Positions 6,413-6,446 of a stretch of DNA of 6,446 nucleotides are shown here, piece by piece. This stretch comes from JAAAOZ01 sp964496595 (GTDB lineage: Bacteria > Chloroflexota > Anaerolineae > B4-G1 > SLSP01): contig CAZCAI010000215.1 in the NCBI GenBank assembly GCA_964496595.1, positions 1-6,446 of the forward strand. The letters run 5' to 3'. Within the stretch, counting starts at the first letter, position 1, and the number at the start of each line of letters is the position of its first letter. The position numbers and the translations under genes are program-made. Under the pieces are notes generated by a model. It worked only from the letters and a program-made list of their open reading frames with translations, ran no database searches and was not told the DNA's origin.

Positions 6413-6441
6413 TGAAACGTTGATCCAAGGAAGATAAATCT

Positions 6442-6446
6442 ATGAA
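6442..6446 (+). CDS. Start of a gene running off the window
   Basis: ATG at 6442 is preceded by AAGGAA at 6427-6432, leaving a 9-nt spacer. Only the initiator codon and two further bases are present, so the product is unknown. The promoter-like elements and the 8-bp array directly upstream support a real start here. Confidence 0.5.

Noticed and set aside
6412..6423. Three-codon mini-ORF (ATG AAA CGT TGA) at the end of the array
   Set aside because: It has no ribosome binding site and is too short to support as a leader peptide.

Overview
The window reads as bacterial chromosome, GC-rich (about 60% by eye), with all credible genes on the + strand. Soluble multi-GAF hybrid histidine kinases, a receiver-first kinase and conserved proteins of unknown function side by side suggest a filamentous or Anaerolineae-type member of Chloroflexota. 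That placement is an inference from style and family recall, not from a marker gene.

Layout. 1-372 is the C-terminal half of a nucleoside phosphorylase (PNP/UDP family). 426-1235 and 1294-2019 encode two soluble proteins of unknown function; the second is preceded by four tandem AGGAGA blocks. 2049-4841 encodes a 930-residue cytosolic hybrid kinase (coiled coil, GAF, GAF, HisKA, HATPase, receiver, helical tail). 4842-5016 is non-coding and holds a perfect 11-bp inverted repeat enclosing smaller hairpins that can fold as a cloverleaf; 9-bp direct repeats flank the region and hint at an insertion. 5017-6207 encodes a 396-residue receiver-first histidine kinase. 6208-6441 is a regulatory region: four TCAG-core direct repeats at an exact 11-bp period, a TATACT -10 box, an array of fifteen 8-bp units (GCGACAAA or GCAACAAA), a ribosome binding site, and the first codons of a gene that leaves the window.

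How it may work together. The short gaps (58 and 29 bp, and 24 bp for the kinase pair if the putative insertion is removed) suggest that the two unknown genes and the two kinases form or once formed one transcription unit. Neither kinase has a membrane segment or a DNA-binding output domain, so they could form an intracellular phosphorelay whose output regulator lies elsewhere. The 11-bp repeats placed where a -35 box would be resemble a PhoB/OmpR-class activator site, so the gene starting at 6442 is probably controlled by a response regulator. Its predicted transcript would begin at, or very near, the first unit of the 8-bp array, making the array almost the entire 5' leader. These non-coding structures and the two unknown proteins are the most unusual content.
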